Source: Spirosoma validum (GTDB lineage Bacteria; Bacteroidota; Bacteroidia; Cytophagales; Spirosomataceae). Taken from it: a stretch of 64,000 nucleotides of DNA. Made by a program: the position numbers and the translations under genes. Shown here one piece after another: positions 52,056 through 62,023 of the stretch. The notes below the pieces were generated by a model. It did not search any database, had not been told where the DNA came from, and saw only the letters and a list, made by a program, of their open reading frames with translations. Where the stretch lies: the NCBI RefSeq assembly GCF_014699035.1, contig NZ_JACXAA010000003.1, positions 682,001-746,000 on the forward strand, read 5' to 3'. Numbering within the stretch: the stretch's first letter is position 1; each line of letters opens with the position of its first letter.

Positions 52056-52931
52056 ATGAAAATCGCCATTCACGGGCGCAACTTTCCCGAATCGGCCCGG
52101 CCTTACATTCAGTCAATGTTTGAAGAGCTGGCCCGGCGGCAGACCGAGGTAATCATTTCGCAGGGATATCGCGACTTTCTGGACAATGCAGGCGTAACGC
52201 ACTACAGCGAAGCTACCTATACTATCGAAGACGGTGTCACCGATGCTGACTTCATTTTTAGCTTAGGCGGTGATGGTACATTGCTTGACGCCGTTACCCA
52301 CGTAGGAGCCCGTCAAATCCCGATCATTGGTATTAATATTGGCAGGTTGGGCTTTCTGGCAACCGTAGCACCAGCATCTGTGCGGTTGATGATTGATTCG
52401 ATTTTCAATGAACAATATAGCATTGATGAACGAACCCTGGTTAGTGTACGGTCCAGTCAGGATATTTTTGGTAAGTTGCCCTTTGGCCTCAACGATTTTA
52501 CGATTACACGTACCCAAACCTCGTCGATGATTACCGTTCATACGTATCTCGATGGTGAATTTCTGAATTCGTACTGGGCGGATGGTGTTATTATCTCTAC
52601 ACCATCGGGCTCTACTGGCTATTCACTTAGTTGCGGAGGACCGGTATTATTGCCGCAAACGAATAACTTAATTATTACCCCCATCAGCCCGCATAATCTT
52701 AACGTACGACCTATGATTGTGATGGACAGTTGCCAATTATCCTTTGAGGTTGAAAGCCGTAGTGGTAATTTCCTGGCTGCACTGGATTCACGCTCATTCA
52801 CGGTGGAGACTTCCGTCCGCATCAGTGTTCAAAAAGAAGCGTTTAAGGCCCGGTTAGTAAAACTCAGCGACGATAATTTTCTGAATACACTTCGTAGTAA
52901 GCTCAACTGGGGCTGGGACATTCGCAATTAA
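52056..52931 (+). CDS. nadK: NAD kinase
   Basis: This 291-aa enzyme phosphorylates NAD+ to NADP+. The conserved GGDGTLL (with LGGDGTLLDAV near residue 71), GINIGRLGFLA (near 96) and TPSGSTGYSLSCGGP (near 185) motifs place it firmly. No signal peptide. It is followed after 171 bases by two DUF6089 barrel genes, a neighbourhood often seen in Bacteroidota (nadK, DUF6089, then cell-envelope genes). The start is ATG 52056 behind a T-run. Confidence 0.96.
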   Translation: MKIAIHGRNFPESARPYIQSMFEELARRQTEVIISQGYRDFLDNAGVTHYSEATYTIEDGVTDADFIFSLGGDGTLLDAVTHVGARQIPIIGINIGRLGFLATVAPASVRLMIDSIFNEQYSIDERTLVSVRSSQDIFGKLPFGLNDFTITRTQTSSMITVHTYLDGEFLNSYWADGVIISTPSGSTGYSLSCGGPVLLPQTNNLIITPISPHNLNVRPMIVMDSCQLSFEVESRSGNFLAALDSRSFTVETSVRISVQKEAFKARLVKLSDDNFLNTLRSKLNWGWDIRN

Positions 52932-53102
52932 ATCCTACTAGTCAATCCATACGTATCCTGAATTCTATCTTTCTCCATCACCTTAACTCCTCCTGTTTGG
53001 GATAATTTTTCCGCACTGGTGCCAATAAAAACCGCGTTCCTGCCGTTTCCGAATTGGCTGACCTGTAAAGTCGACCGTGGTTGATTCACGTATTGAATAC
53101 AT

Positions 53103-54089
53103 ATGAATAACAAGAAGCAGTTGTTGATGGGGTGTGCTGCGGCAGTTTGTCTGCTGATTGGCCAGATTACAGAGAGTTTGGCGCAACGCAGCTACAATAC
53201 CCATTTTGTTCCTTATTCGTCAGTAACGTTTGGTGGTGGTACATCTACATACCTTGGTGATTTAGCTGGCTACAGTAAACCGTTTAAGACACTATTTACG
53301 TTGCCACGCTGGAACGTGGGACTGGGCTACACACGTCAGTTTACGCCCCGTTTTGCGGCTCGCGCTATGTTTACCTGGGCACGTATAACAGGTGATGATT
53401 ATACCTACAATAAAAACGATATTCAAGATAACATAACTCAATACGTCCGCAATTTGCACTTTCGCAACGATGTAAAAGAGTTTGCGATTACAGGTATTTA
53501 TAACTTCAGGGAAGACGGGCGTAACCCTGAAAATCGGGCAAAGATTACGCCTTACGTATTCGGTGGATTAGCGCTGGTGGCACATAGCCCTGAAGCTTTA
53601 ACGCCTGATTCAGCCGGTGCTACGCAACGTTGGGTTAAATTACAGCCATTACATACAGAAGGTCAGGGACAGCCCGGTCGCGAGAAGCCATATTCGCTTG
53701 TAACCATAGCCATTCCAGTCGGTATTGGCGTGCGTTATCGACTAAATGAGAGTTTTAATATCGGTGCTGAAATCGGTTACCGGTATGTATTTACTGATTA
53801 TCTCGACGACGTGGGTCCGGGTATTTATGCCACTCGCGATACCCAACAAGGGATAGCTTCTTCTGTAACAGATCGTCGACGTGAGGTGCTGGCAGCTCGC
53901 GAAAAAGACCATCCCAATCGGTATGATGCCGTTCAGAATTTGATTAACAGTGGTAATGTGGAAGTACAGGACGCATTGAACGCAGGGGTACGTGGTGCTA
54001 AAGGTATTTTTTCGGATGGGTATTTATTGACGAATTTTTCGATTCAGTATATCATTCCGACTAAGATTAAATGCCCTCCTATTAAATAA
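53103..54089 (+). CDS. DUF6089-family outer-membrane beta-barrel protein
   Basis: This 328-aa protein has a signal peptide (AAVCLLIGQITESLAQ) and alternating beta-strand sequence rich in Gly and aromatic residues (VTFGGGTSTYLGDLAGY; YVFGGLALVAHSP; GVRYRLNESFNIGAEIGYRY). It matches DUF6089, thought to be an outer-membrane barrel. It ends near IIPTKIKCP. The start ATG 53103 follows a 171-base gap. Function unknown. Confidence 0.8.
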   Translation: MNNKKQLLMGCAAAVCLLIGQITESLAQRSYNTHFVPYSSVTFGGGTSTYLGDLAGYSKPFKTLFTLPRWNVGLGYTRQFTPRFAARAMFTWARITGDDYTYNKNDIQDNITQYVRNLHFRNDVKEFAITGIYNFREDGRNPENRAKITPYVFGGLALVAHSPEALTPDSAGATQRWVKLQPLHTEGQGQPGREKPYSLVTIAIPVGIGVRYRLNESFNIGAEIGYRYVFTDYLDDVGPGIYATRDTQQGIASSVTDRRREVLAAREKDHPNRYDAVQNLINSGNVEVQDALNAGVRGAKGIFSDGYLLTNFSIQYIIPTKIKCPPIK

Positions 54090-54174
54090 ACTATCTCTAA
54101 CTCCGAAAATAATTCGGGTTACTTTTAATATGGTGATGATTGCTTGCGATTCACTGGATATTGTTACCTAATTT

Positions 54175-54846
54175 ATGCCTTTATATTGCAACAGAATAGC
54201 CCGGCTGATGGTAGTCGGGCTTTTTATCAGTCTTAGCACGCAGGCGCAGAAAATTGAAGTAGGCGCAGGCTTGGGTGGTATGCTCTGCAAAGGCGACGTT
54301 GTACCATCGCTCAATCCCCGATTCTTTGGTCCAGCGGGTGGAGTGTTTTTTCGCTATAATGCTACCCGGTCCCTTTCCATGCGGGCGGGATTTGCCATTG
54401 GTGGGTTTCGGGGCGAAGACCGCGCTAATAATGATCCCCTCCGACAAGCACGCGATTACTCGTTCCGAACAAGACTTAACGAAGTAACGGCTGATCTTGA
54501 ATATAATTTTCGGACCTATAAACTACAGCCAAGAGAGAAAAACTGGTCACCTTATGTTTTTGCTGGCGTTGGCATCTGCAATTTCAATAACGCTGTCATC
54601 AAGGCACGGGGTATGGTGGCTTTTCCATTAGGCATCGGTATTAAATACGAAGTAAAACGACCCTGGAGCGTTGGTGTAGAATTCGGTACTCGCTTCACGA
54701 ATAACGATTATTTAGATGGTCTGGGCGATCGGACGTTCGGTGTAACGACGTCTAAACTAGGTCAGGGAAACCCCGCACTGAACGATAGCTATACGTACAC
54801 GGCTATAACGGTAAGCTACACTTTCTACAAGATCGTCTGCCCGTAA
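54175..54846 (+). CDS. Second DUF6089-like barrel protein
   Basis: This 223-aa shorter relative of the preceding gene has a signal peptide (MVVGLFISLSTQAQ) and the same features: VGAGLGGMLCKGDV, YVFAGVGICNFN, GIKYEVKRPWSVGVEFGTRF and a C-terminal SYTFYKIVCP. It is a probable tandem duplicate or paralogue, in the same orientation 85 bases downstream. The outer-membrane location is inferred from sequence character. Confidence 0.78.
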   Translation: MPLYCNRIARLMVVGLFISLSTQAQKIEVGAGLGGMLCKGDVVPSLNPRFFGPAGGVFFRYNATRSLSMRAGFAIGGFRGEDRANNDPLRQARDYSFRTRLNEVTADLEYNFRTYKLQPREKNWSPYVFAGVGICNFNNAVIKARGMVAFPLGIGIKYEVKRPWSVGVEFGTRFTNNDYLDGLGDRTFGVTTSKLGQGNPALNDSYTYTAITVSYTFYKIVCP

Positions 54847-54891
54847 GGAAGGCTATTACACTCCCTAAATGAGCGATTTCTGAAGCTGTAT

Positions 54892-56320
54892 TCAAGGGGA
54901 CTTCTTCGCTTGAGCTTCCAGAATTAACTGTATATCTGCATTTTCGGGCGTGATGGGCGTATACGTACCCTGCCCCAACTGAGCTAGTTTCTGTGGACGC
55001 TGGCTGCTGATTTTCTTACGGCCAAACGTAAAAATGGTTAGATAAATCGCCTGATTGCTTGCCTTATGAACCAACTGATACGTATCGTCGCTAACCGGAA
55101 ACTCCCCGTCCGTTGCCAGCACGATTCGGTTGTTACCTCCCCGTATATATTGTTTGTCAGCTAGTTTATGGGCTAAACGAATACCACCGTTGCCATCGGT
55201 ATCGCCGTCTGACTGAAGTTGATCAATTACGTTTGCAATCTCGTCAGCCTTAGCGCCCGACGTCGGTTTAAGGGCCACCCGCGCTTTGCCCGAATAAACC
55301 ACAATCGAGAGTTGATCTTCAGGCCGGAGTAATCCCAGGAGCGATTTAACGGATTTTTTCAGCAAAGGCAGTTTATAGGGCGAATCCATAGATGCTGATA
55401 CGTCAAGCAGTAACACCAGATTATTAGGCGTAAACCCTTTCAATGACGTAGCAACTTCCTGTCGGTCAGCCGGATGGATGTATACCGTATCGACTTTGGT
55501 TCGATCGACGTAAATCGTGTCGTGGTGAATGACGGTTCTTTCTTTCGAAAGTGAAGCAACTCCATTGTCTGAGCGGACAGGGGCACGTTGAACAGGAGTG
55601 TTCGCCGGGGCTCTCATAACGACCACGTCATGTTTAGGCACACTGCTTGTTGACGTTGCTGGTGAGGCCGATCTGCTGAATAAATTCTACAGGCCAGTTG
55701 GATAGATTGTTTTCGTTCAGGTAATAACGTAGCGTCTCGAGTACCTGACGTTGACCTGCCAATGCCTGATTCATTTCCTGTTCCGTATACAGGTAGGCGT
55801 TGTCAGGCCGGTAAGGCTGGTAGCGATGATAAATCCGCTGAATTTGTTTATAAAAAGCATCTTTATCGCTACGGAATTGATCAAACTGTTCTTTTAAATT
55901 CGCAATCAGTGTGTCGGCTTGTTTGAAACTATCCTGTTCATAATCTTTCAGGCGATTGTATGTTCCTAATGCCTTTATGGTTTGGTCTAGTTGAGTCAGC
56001 AATTGCCAGAGGCTCTGAGCGCCGGTTTTCAGACGCTGATTTTCAGTCTCAGTTAGGGCATTACGGGCTATGGATTTTTTATAGCACTACTCTTCCAGTG
56101 TGCCCGATGGAGATAAACGTAACGGACCATGTCCAGTCTGGTAGGTACGCATATCATCATGATACGTCTGGATCTGTTGCAGGCGCTGAGTCACTTCATT
56201 GACAGATTGATTCAGAAAGGCTACGTACTGATTTAGAGCTTGTTGTGGCGATTCTGAATACGATTGTCCTGTAGCAATAAAGGTGGAAAAGACCAGCAGC
56301 AAAAAGAGAAAGATTGGCAT
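54892..56320 (-). pseudogene. Decayed exported vWA-domain gene (nonsense plus frameshift)
   Basis: Three pieces read as one gene on the minus strand. ATG 56318-56320 starts a signal peptide (PIFLFLLLVFSTFIATGQ) and a coiled-coil region that stops at TAG (56087-56089). The same frame continues at once (CYKKSIARNALTETENQ) to 55634 with a helical region. The following vWA domain (LLLDVSASMDSPYK, a MIDAS motif DxSxS; ATDGEF) is in another frame to 54892. Both frames are open over 55637-55686, where a single indel would restore one protein of about 475 aa. Two lesions favour a true pseudogene over a sequencing error. Separate short genes are the alternative. Confidence 0.75.
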
Positions 56321-56337
56321 ATGCACTAGAGGACTGA

Positions 56338-57078
56338 TCAGATTTTCTCCAGCAAGCTCAGAAACTCCTGCTTTTTATTTCGGGAAACGGGTAGCGCTTT
56401 GTTATTGGCCATCACCACTTCGCCACCATCTCCCCGAATATATCGCTGTACGTAACGCAAATTGATCAGGTAACTATGATGTACACGGCAGAAACCTTTG
56501 GTATCCAGTACTTCTTCTACTTCTTTCAGCGTCTTCGAAATCAGAATGATCTGCCCATTTTTCATCGCAAAACGCGTATAACCCCCGTCAGATTCGCAAT
56601 AGTAAATATCTTCGCTATCAATGATTTGCAAGCCTTCCAGAGTAGGCAGCGAAATGCGGCCGCCAACGTTCTGATTTTGTAAAAAACCTAATAATTGTTC
56701 GATGCCCGATGGAGACTGGGTATTTTGTTTCTGTTGGGCTTTGGCAACCGCGTGTATCAGTTCATCCTTGTCAACGGGTTTTAGGATATAGTCCAGTGCG
56801 TTATGCCGAATAGCTTTAATCGCGTACTCGTTAAACGCCGTTGTAAAAATGACCTGAAAATCAGTGTACCGACAAGCCTCCAGCATATCGAAACCGTTCA
56901 TACCCGGCATTTCGATGTCCAGGAAAACCAAATCCGGCCGTAACGTTTCGATGGCCACCTGGCCTTCTGCTCCGTTTGCGCAGGTAGCTGCTATCTGAAC
57001 AATAGGGCAATATCGCTTGAGGAGCAGACTCAATACGTCGCGGCAGTGTTTTTCGTCGTCAATAATCAGGGCAGTCAT
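56338..57078 (-). CDS. LytTR-family response regulator
   Basis: This 246-aa protein has a receiver domain (IIDDEKHCRDVL; phosphoacceptor aspartate in LVFLDIEMPGMNGFD, near residue 57; TTAFNEYAIKA) and a LytTR DNA-binding domain (about 145-246; YYCESDGGYTRF; FCRVHHSYLINLRYV). It ends 18 bases before the decayed vWA gene. It is followed upstream by a LytS-like kinase on the same strand, 119 bases away, its probable partner. Confidence 0.95.
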   Translation of the reverse strand: MTALIIDDEKHCRDVLSLLLKRYCPIVQIAATCANGAEGQVAIETLRPDLVFLDIEMPGMNGFDMLEACRYTDFQVIFTTAFNEYAIKAIRHNALDYILKPVDKDELIHAVAKAQQKQNTQSPSGIEQLLGFLQNQNVGGRISLPTLEGLQIIDSEDIYYCESDGGYTRFAMKNGQIILISKTLKEVEEVLDTKGFCRVHHSYLINLRYVQRYIRGDGGEVVMANNKALPVSRNKKQEFLSLLEKI

Positions 57079-57197
57079 GGCTATTTATGGTTGCGGAGGT
57101 AGAATGCGGGTAATTGAGAGTTGGGGAATTTATGGTAGCTAATTTACGAGTTGTCAGTACATTATAAATTAGTACGTATAACTTATCGATCATGGAA

Positions 57198-57953
57198 TTA
57201 ACACGATTTGAGTTTCATGCTGAACGTAACACACGTTCCTGCAGAAGTGCCGGTGTTTGTGATTAAATCGGTAAAATCGACCCGCGAATCGCTCCCGTAA
57301 AGGTCGTTAATGAGCTGGAGTCGTTCGGTTGTGATCGTATGGCCGTATGACTTATGCGCTGTCAGCCCGTTACGTTGTGCCTGCATCGAGGCCGCCCGAC
57401 CAATACCATTATCGGCTATCTGAATCAGTAAATAGCCCTTTTCTGCCGAGCAGTTGATCCGCAAAACAGGTTTCGTGATGGGTTGCTGCAACAGTCCATG
57501 CCGGATCGCATTTTCGACGTAAGGATACATAATCATAGGGGGGATGCATATGTCGTCTGGATTCAGCGATTCGCTAATGTTTAAAATCATCTCAAAGGCA
57601 TTGTTGCTACGTAATAACTCCAGGTCAATATAAGTCTGTAAGGCTGTTAGTTCATTCCGAAGTGGTATCCATTCCGTAGCTGTATTAAGCATGGCCTGAC
57701 GTATCAGCTTTGAAAATTTAGTTAGATAGGTTGATGCCTGTTCGGACTCGTGCCGAAGAATGTAGTAATTAATGGCATTCAGACTGTTGAAGACAAAATG
57801 CGGATTCAGCTGCATGCGCAGGGCTACTAACTTGGTTTCGACAATACGTTGTTGATTTTCTGCCAGTTGTTGCTGAACCAGCCGATAAGCCTGCCCGTCA
57901 GTTCGCGACTGTTTGTAAGCGGACCTCGAAAGGGTTTTCTTAGCACGTGTCAC
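57198..57953 (-). CDS. LytS-like histidine kinase lacking a sensor domain
   Basis: This 251-aa protein contains only the His_kinase and HATPase regions: H-box ALRMQLNPHFVFNSLNAINYY (split here as QLNPHFVFNSLN) near residue 50, YVENAIRHG, QIADNGIGR and the C-terminal GTSAGTCVTFSMKL. There is no membrane span. It opens at a GTG (57951-57953), with a TAA stop 5 codons upstream, so no N-terminal sensor is joined in frame. It is probably a truncated kinase kept with its regulator, or one served by a separate sensor. Start choice is weak. Confidence 0.8.
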   Translation of the reverse strand: MTRAKKTLSRSAYKQSRTDGQAYRLVQQQLAENQQRIVETKLVALRMQLNPHFVFNSLNAINYYILRHESEQASTYLTKFSKLIRQAMLNTATEWIPLRNELTALQTYIDLELLRSNNAFEMILNISESLNPDDICIPPMIMYPYVENAIRHGLLQQPITKPVLRINCSAEKGYLLIQIADNGIGRAASMQAQRNGLTAHKSYGHTITTERLQLINDLYGSDSRVDFTDLITNTGTSAGTCVTFSMKLKSC

Positions 57954-58336
57954 AAGCCAGGCTTTTTAAAGTAGTCGATGGACAAAGCAACGAAAGATTC
58001 TGGCAGAGACGTAGCCGTAATGAATAATGAGTAGATTTGACTAAATAACTGGTTGTCAGGGCGCAGAACGTGGTAGAGATGACAAAATGCTGAGTATAAT
58101 TAGCGTTGAAAGGCTCTTTAGCTTCCGGGCGATGCAGATCAGGTATCTGTTTAGACAACAAGTCTATTAAATCTGGTTTTAGATAGAGTCAGAGCTAAAT
58201 CATGGCACTAACCAGCTTACTTTACCAGCTACCTTTAATCCGCATAGATAGCCTTATTCCCGACTAATTCAATATGACGCGTATTCCGATCCGCGCTAGT
58301 AAATCAACCGTCAGCAAACCTGATTTCAGGAGAACG
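57954..58336. other. Intergenic gap, possible remnant of a lost sensor
   Basis: About 380 bases between the divergent kinases. A 73-codon minus-strand frame (57940-58161) has no membrane segment or family match. I see no clear hairpin. It could be the decayed N-terminus of the adjacent kinase, but the sequence gives no positive support. Confidence 0.35.
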
Positions 58337-61300
58337 ATGAGCGGGCAATACAGGCTGTTGTGGCTGCTTATAACCGGTGTAATTTATTGGCAATCGGTAC
58401 AGGCCCAGGCCCCTACGGTCTCGTTTCAACGTCTGACATTACAGCAGGGGCTGGCCGCTAATTTTGGGGTTGCCATTACGCAGGATACCGCCGGATTTAT
58501 GTGGATCGCCACAGTAAATGGGCTGACCCGTTTTGACGGTGTTCGCTGCCTGAATTTCTCCCGACAGCCAGGCAATCCCCATTCATTGTCACATCGTGTG
58601 GTACGTAGCGTTATCACCAGTAAAAACGGTACGCTTTGGGTAGGCACACAGGAGGGAATCAATCGGTATGAACCCACTACACAATCGTTTCAGCGTTATT
58701 TATTTCCTGCGTTAGGGGCCGACTGCAACCTTATTCGCCGAATTACCGAAAGTGATGACGGAACTTTGTGGCTGAGTACGCGGGGTGGCGTGGTGAGGTT
58801 CGAGCCAGCAACGGGTAAGGCAACTCTATTATCATTGCCAGTGGGAAAAGCATCAGCCTCATCGGTTAAAGCCATTCGTCGGCTATTAGTCGACGGTCGT
58901 ATGCTCTGGATTGGAACCCAGGGTGGCCTGTTCGCTTATGATACGCGTACGAAGCAAGTGCGCACGTTCCAGCACGATACGTTAGATACCGCGTCTTTGC
59001 CCGATGACTACGTAACGGCATTGGCCCGACATCCCCAAACTGGTGAGATTCTGGTGGGTACTAATTCGGGGAAATCGGTCAGATTAAATCCGCAAACGAA
59101 TCGGTTCCAATCCATGCCACAACTGGGCGTTGATCAGGCCGTTATGTCTTTCCTGTTCACGCGTACGGGCGATCTGTGGGTAGGGATAAACGGAGGGGGC
59201 ATTCTTTGGTATGATGCTGGAAAACAGCGGTTTGTTCGTTACGTTAACAATGAAAATAACCCACGCAGTTTGGTATCGAACTCCGTCAGTGCGCTGATGG
59301 AGGACCGGGCGGGTGTTATCTGGATCGTAACGGATGACGCAGGTGTTTGCTGGTTTAACCCTACGGTCAATAAGTTTCGCTCGATTTTTGACGAAGTGAA
59401 TTATCAGCCAGCGACAACGCTGGGATTTGATGTAGGGTCAATCTGGGTTAACCAGGATAACACCCTCTGGCTGGCTACCCGCGAGGGGTTAGTTCACCTT
59501 GATCCGAAAACCAGGTCATATCGACAGTATCGACACGATCCGAAAAATCCGCATAGTTTGGATAATGATCACACGTATTCAGTTCTGGTTGACAAGACCA
59601 ACCGAGTATGGATAGGCACTATCGCCGGCTTGAACTGGATGGACCCAAAAACTGGGCGTATCGAGCACGTACCGTCTGTGTCATCTGTTAATGACGACAT
59701 GACAAAATCGGACGGTCGCTGGCAGTTGGATAAAGCGATTGCTGGTAATCAGGTGTTTGAGCTGACGCCGACGCCCGATGGAAAAATTTTGATCGGTACG
59801 AACGAAAAGCTAACGGTTTATGACCCCAAAACGGGTCGGTTTGCACATCAGTTTAATGACGATCGCATTCGAAAATTGCCTGGTAAGAACTACAACATGC
59901 TGTATATCGACCGTCACCAGAACCTGTGGGTGGGCGGACTAGGACCAATTTATAAGTTTAGTCCTGATTTGCGATTGCTGGCACAACACACGCATACCGA
60001 TGACCTGCAAAGTTTACCCGACGATGGTGTGACTGGGTTTGCACAAGATCGGTTTGGGCGAATGTGGGTAAGTACGGACAACGGCCTGGCGCTCCTCAAT
60101 CAAAAAAACGGCAAATTTCGGGTTTTTACTACCCGACACGGCTTACCGCATAATGATATTTCGGCCATCACGACGATTGGTGACACGCTCTGGGTAAGTA
60201 CCAGCCAGGGTCTGGCCAGTATTGATATACAACAATTTCGAATAACGGTTTTCGACGAAACGGATGGCACTTCACCGTCCGAATTCGAATCGGCTTCGGT
60301 AGCTCAGGACTCAACCGGGCGGCTGTATTTCGGAGCGATGCGTGGGTTGGTCTATACCGAGCCAAAGCAGATTCGGCAGAATCGCTACGTACCGCCAGTT
60401 TACCTGACTTCGTTTCGGGTAAATGGACAGGAATTACTAAAGAGTCCGCTGGCTGCCTCGCCTAACTTTGTACTAAAGCACACGCATAATCTCTTTACGT
60501 TTGAGATGGCGGCTTTAAATTATGATAACCCCGCTGATAATCAATATGCGTATCAGTTAGAAGGTTTTGATGAGGCCTGGAATCAGAACGGTAATCGGGC
60601 ATTTGCCAGCTACACGAACGTACCTCCTGGCGACTACGTACTACACATTGTTGCTTCTAATAACGATGGCGTCTGGAATCGAACGGGTTACCGATTGCCT
60701 ATAACGATTCTGGCTCCGTTCTGGCAAACCTGGTGGTTCAGAATAATTAGCCTGGTCGTTCTATTGGCTCTGACAGGCTACATAGCCCGCTGGCGTGAGA
60801 AGCAACGGACGAACCAACAACGCGAAAAAAGCGAGCTGCGCGAACGTATCGCGGCTTCGGAAATGAAAGCACTACGTTCGCAGATGAACCCGCATTTTCT
60901 GTATAACTCATTGAATGCGATTCGCTTATTTGTCCTGCAAAATGACAGCGACAATGCCGATAAATACCTCGTTAAGTTTGCCCGGCTGATGCGATTGATT
61001 CTGGACAACTCACGGCATGAGTGGGTGACGTTGACCAGCGAACTGGAACAACTGACGCTGTATTTAGAACTGGAACAGTTGCGTTTCGATGATCTGTTTG
61101 ATTTTTCAGTAACGACCGACCCGGCCATATCCCTTGATCGAACAACAATCCCCCCAATGATCATTCAGCCGTATATTGAGAACGCTATCCTGCACGGTAT
61201 GGCTCATAAGCAAAGTAAAGGCTGCATTCGGGTAAGCATTGAACACAAGGCCGATCATTTAAACTGTACCGTCAATGACAATGGGGTAGGGCGAGTACGC

Positions 61301-61489
61301 GCTCAGACACTCAAGAAACAATCCACCACACACCAAAGCGTGGGTCTGCGCGTGACCGAAGACCGCCTGCAATTAATTGGCCAACGTAGTGGTCAGGTCG
61401 CTGGCGTTACGATTATTGATAAATACGATGATCAGCAGCAACCGACCGGCACCCGCGTCATTATTCAGTTACCCTTTATCAATCAGTGA
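58337..61489 (+). CDS. Propeller-sensor histidine kinase (two-component regulator propeller type)
   Basis: This 1050-aa, one-membrane-span sensor kinase starts with a signal peptide (LLWLLITGVIYWQSVQAQ). Many two-component-regulator-propeller repeats follow (WIATVNGLTRFDG; TLWVGTQEGINRYEP; LWVSTSQGLASID), making a periplasmic double propeller. A Y_Y_Y domain (about 690-780), one membrane helix (IISLVVLLALTGYIA) and a LytS-type kinase (QMNPHFLYNSLNAIRLF; YIENAILHG; NDNGVGR) come next. The frame opens at ATG 58274, but ATG 58337 has an AGGAGA ribosome site 4 bases before it and fits the signal peptide. It lacks a fused receiver, so it must signal to a separate regulator. Confidence 0.93.
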   Translation: MSGQYRLLWLLITGVIYWQSVQAQAPTVSFQRLTLQQGLAANFGVAITQDTAGFMWIATVNGLTRFDGVRCLNFSRQPGNPHSLSHRVVRSVITSKNGTLWVGTQEGINRYEPTTQSFQRYLFPALGADCNLIRRITESDDGTLWLSTRGGVVRFEPATGKATLLSLPVGKASASSVKAIRRLLVDGRMLWIGTQGGLFAYDTRTKQVRTFQHDTLDTASLPDDYVTALARHPQTGEILVGTNSGKSVRLNPQTNRFQSMPQLGVDQAVMSFLFTRTGDLWVGINGGGILWYDAGKQRFVRYVNNENNPRSLVSNSVSALMEDRAGVIWIVTDDAGVCWFNPTVNKFRSIFDEVNYQPATTLGFDVGSIWVNQDNTLWLATREGLVHLDPKTRSYRQYRHDPKNPHSLDNDHTYSVLVDKTNRVWIGTIAGLNWMDPKTGRIEHVPSVSSVNDDMTKSDGRWQLDKAIAGNQVFELTPTPDGKILIGTNEKLTVYDPKTGRFAHQFNDDRIRKLPGKNYNMLYIDRHQNLWVGGLGPIYKFSPDLRLLAQHTHTDDLQSLPDDGVTGFAQDRFGRMWVSTDNGLALLNQKNGKFRVFTTRHGLPHNDISAITTIGDTLWVSTSQGLASIDIQQFRITVFDETDGTSPSEFESASVAQDSTGRLYFGAMRGLVYTEPKQIRQNRYVPPVYLTSFRVNGQELLKSPLAASPNFVLKHTHNLFTFEMAALNYDNPADNQYAYQLEGFDEAWNQNGNRAFASYTNVPPGDYVLHIVASNNDGVWNRTGYRLPITILAPFWQTWWFRIISLVVLLALTGYIARWREKQRTNQQREKSELRERIAASEMKALRSQMNPHFLYNSLNAIRLFVLQNDSDNADKYLVKFARLMRLILDNSRHEWVTLTSELEQLTLYLELEQLRFDDLFDFSVTTDPAISLDRTTIPPMIIQPYIENAILHGMAHKQSKGCIRVSIEHKADHLNCTVNDNGVGRVRAQTLKKQSTTHQSVGLRVTEDRLQLIGQRSGQVAGVTIIDKYDDQQQPTGTRVIIQLPFINQ

Positions 61490-61630
61490 TGCTGATTCAG
61501 CAGGTTATAGATCAGCGCTTACTCGTTGTTAGTTCGATACGTCCAGTTGTTGATTTTAACTATTCATGCCTTAATGAATTCACCACTTTTGTGACGATCA
61601 AATCATCTGGCTAATTCAGTTCGGAATACT

Positions 61631-62023
61631 ATGCATCTCAATCTAAAACCATACTACTGGCTTTTGCTGGGTATTGTTGTTGTATTTGTTCTGATCGGCC
61701 TCATTGGCAACGTAATCATTCCGGGTGGAATTAACAGCCAATTCTGGAGAAAGATGGGACCATACGTAGTGTTCGGCCTGTTTTTGTTGGGTGTAGCGTC
61801 GCTGGTGCCTGTTTTGTTGAAAGGGTTTCTGGTTGCTCAATACAAGATTGGAAATTCCCATTTGCCGCTGGTTCAATTGATCAATCAGCACAGTAAGCAA
61901 GTACTACTCACCGTCTGGGTTATCTTCGGAATCGGTATGGGCGTTGCGCTACCGTATATGATAAAAGATGGTTTCTTCGAGCAAGCACAAGTGGCTGCTC
62001 TCGAATCAGATCAGAGCAAATAA
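61631..62023 (+). CDS. Small membrane protein of unknown function
   Basis: This 130-aa protein has three hydrophobic segments (WLLLGIVVVFVLIGLIGNVII in two parts; YVVFGLFLLGVASLVPVLL; VLLTVWVIFGIGMGVALPY) and a short hydrophilic C-terminus. I do not recognise the family. ATG 61631 is well placed. Its last 18 bases overlap the end of the convergent bshB1 gene. Confidence 0.65.
   Translation: MHLNLKPYYWLLLGIVVVFVLIGLIGNVIIPGGINSQFWRKMGPYVVFGLFLLGVASLVPVLLKGFLVAQYKIGNSHLPLVQLINQHSKQVLLTVWVIFGIGMGVALPYMIKDGFFEQAQVAALESDQSK

Noticed and set aside
57940..58161. 73-codon minus-strand frame before the sensor-less kinase
   Set aside because: Low-complexity residues, no membrane segment, no motif, and a frame that overlaps the kinase start; not a credible gene.
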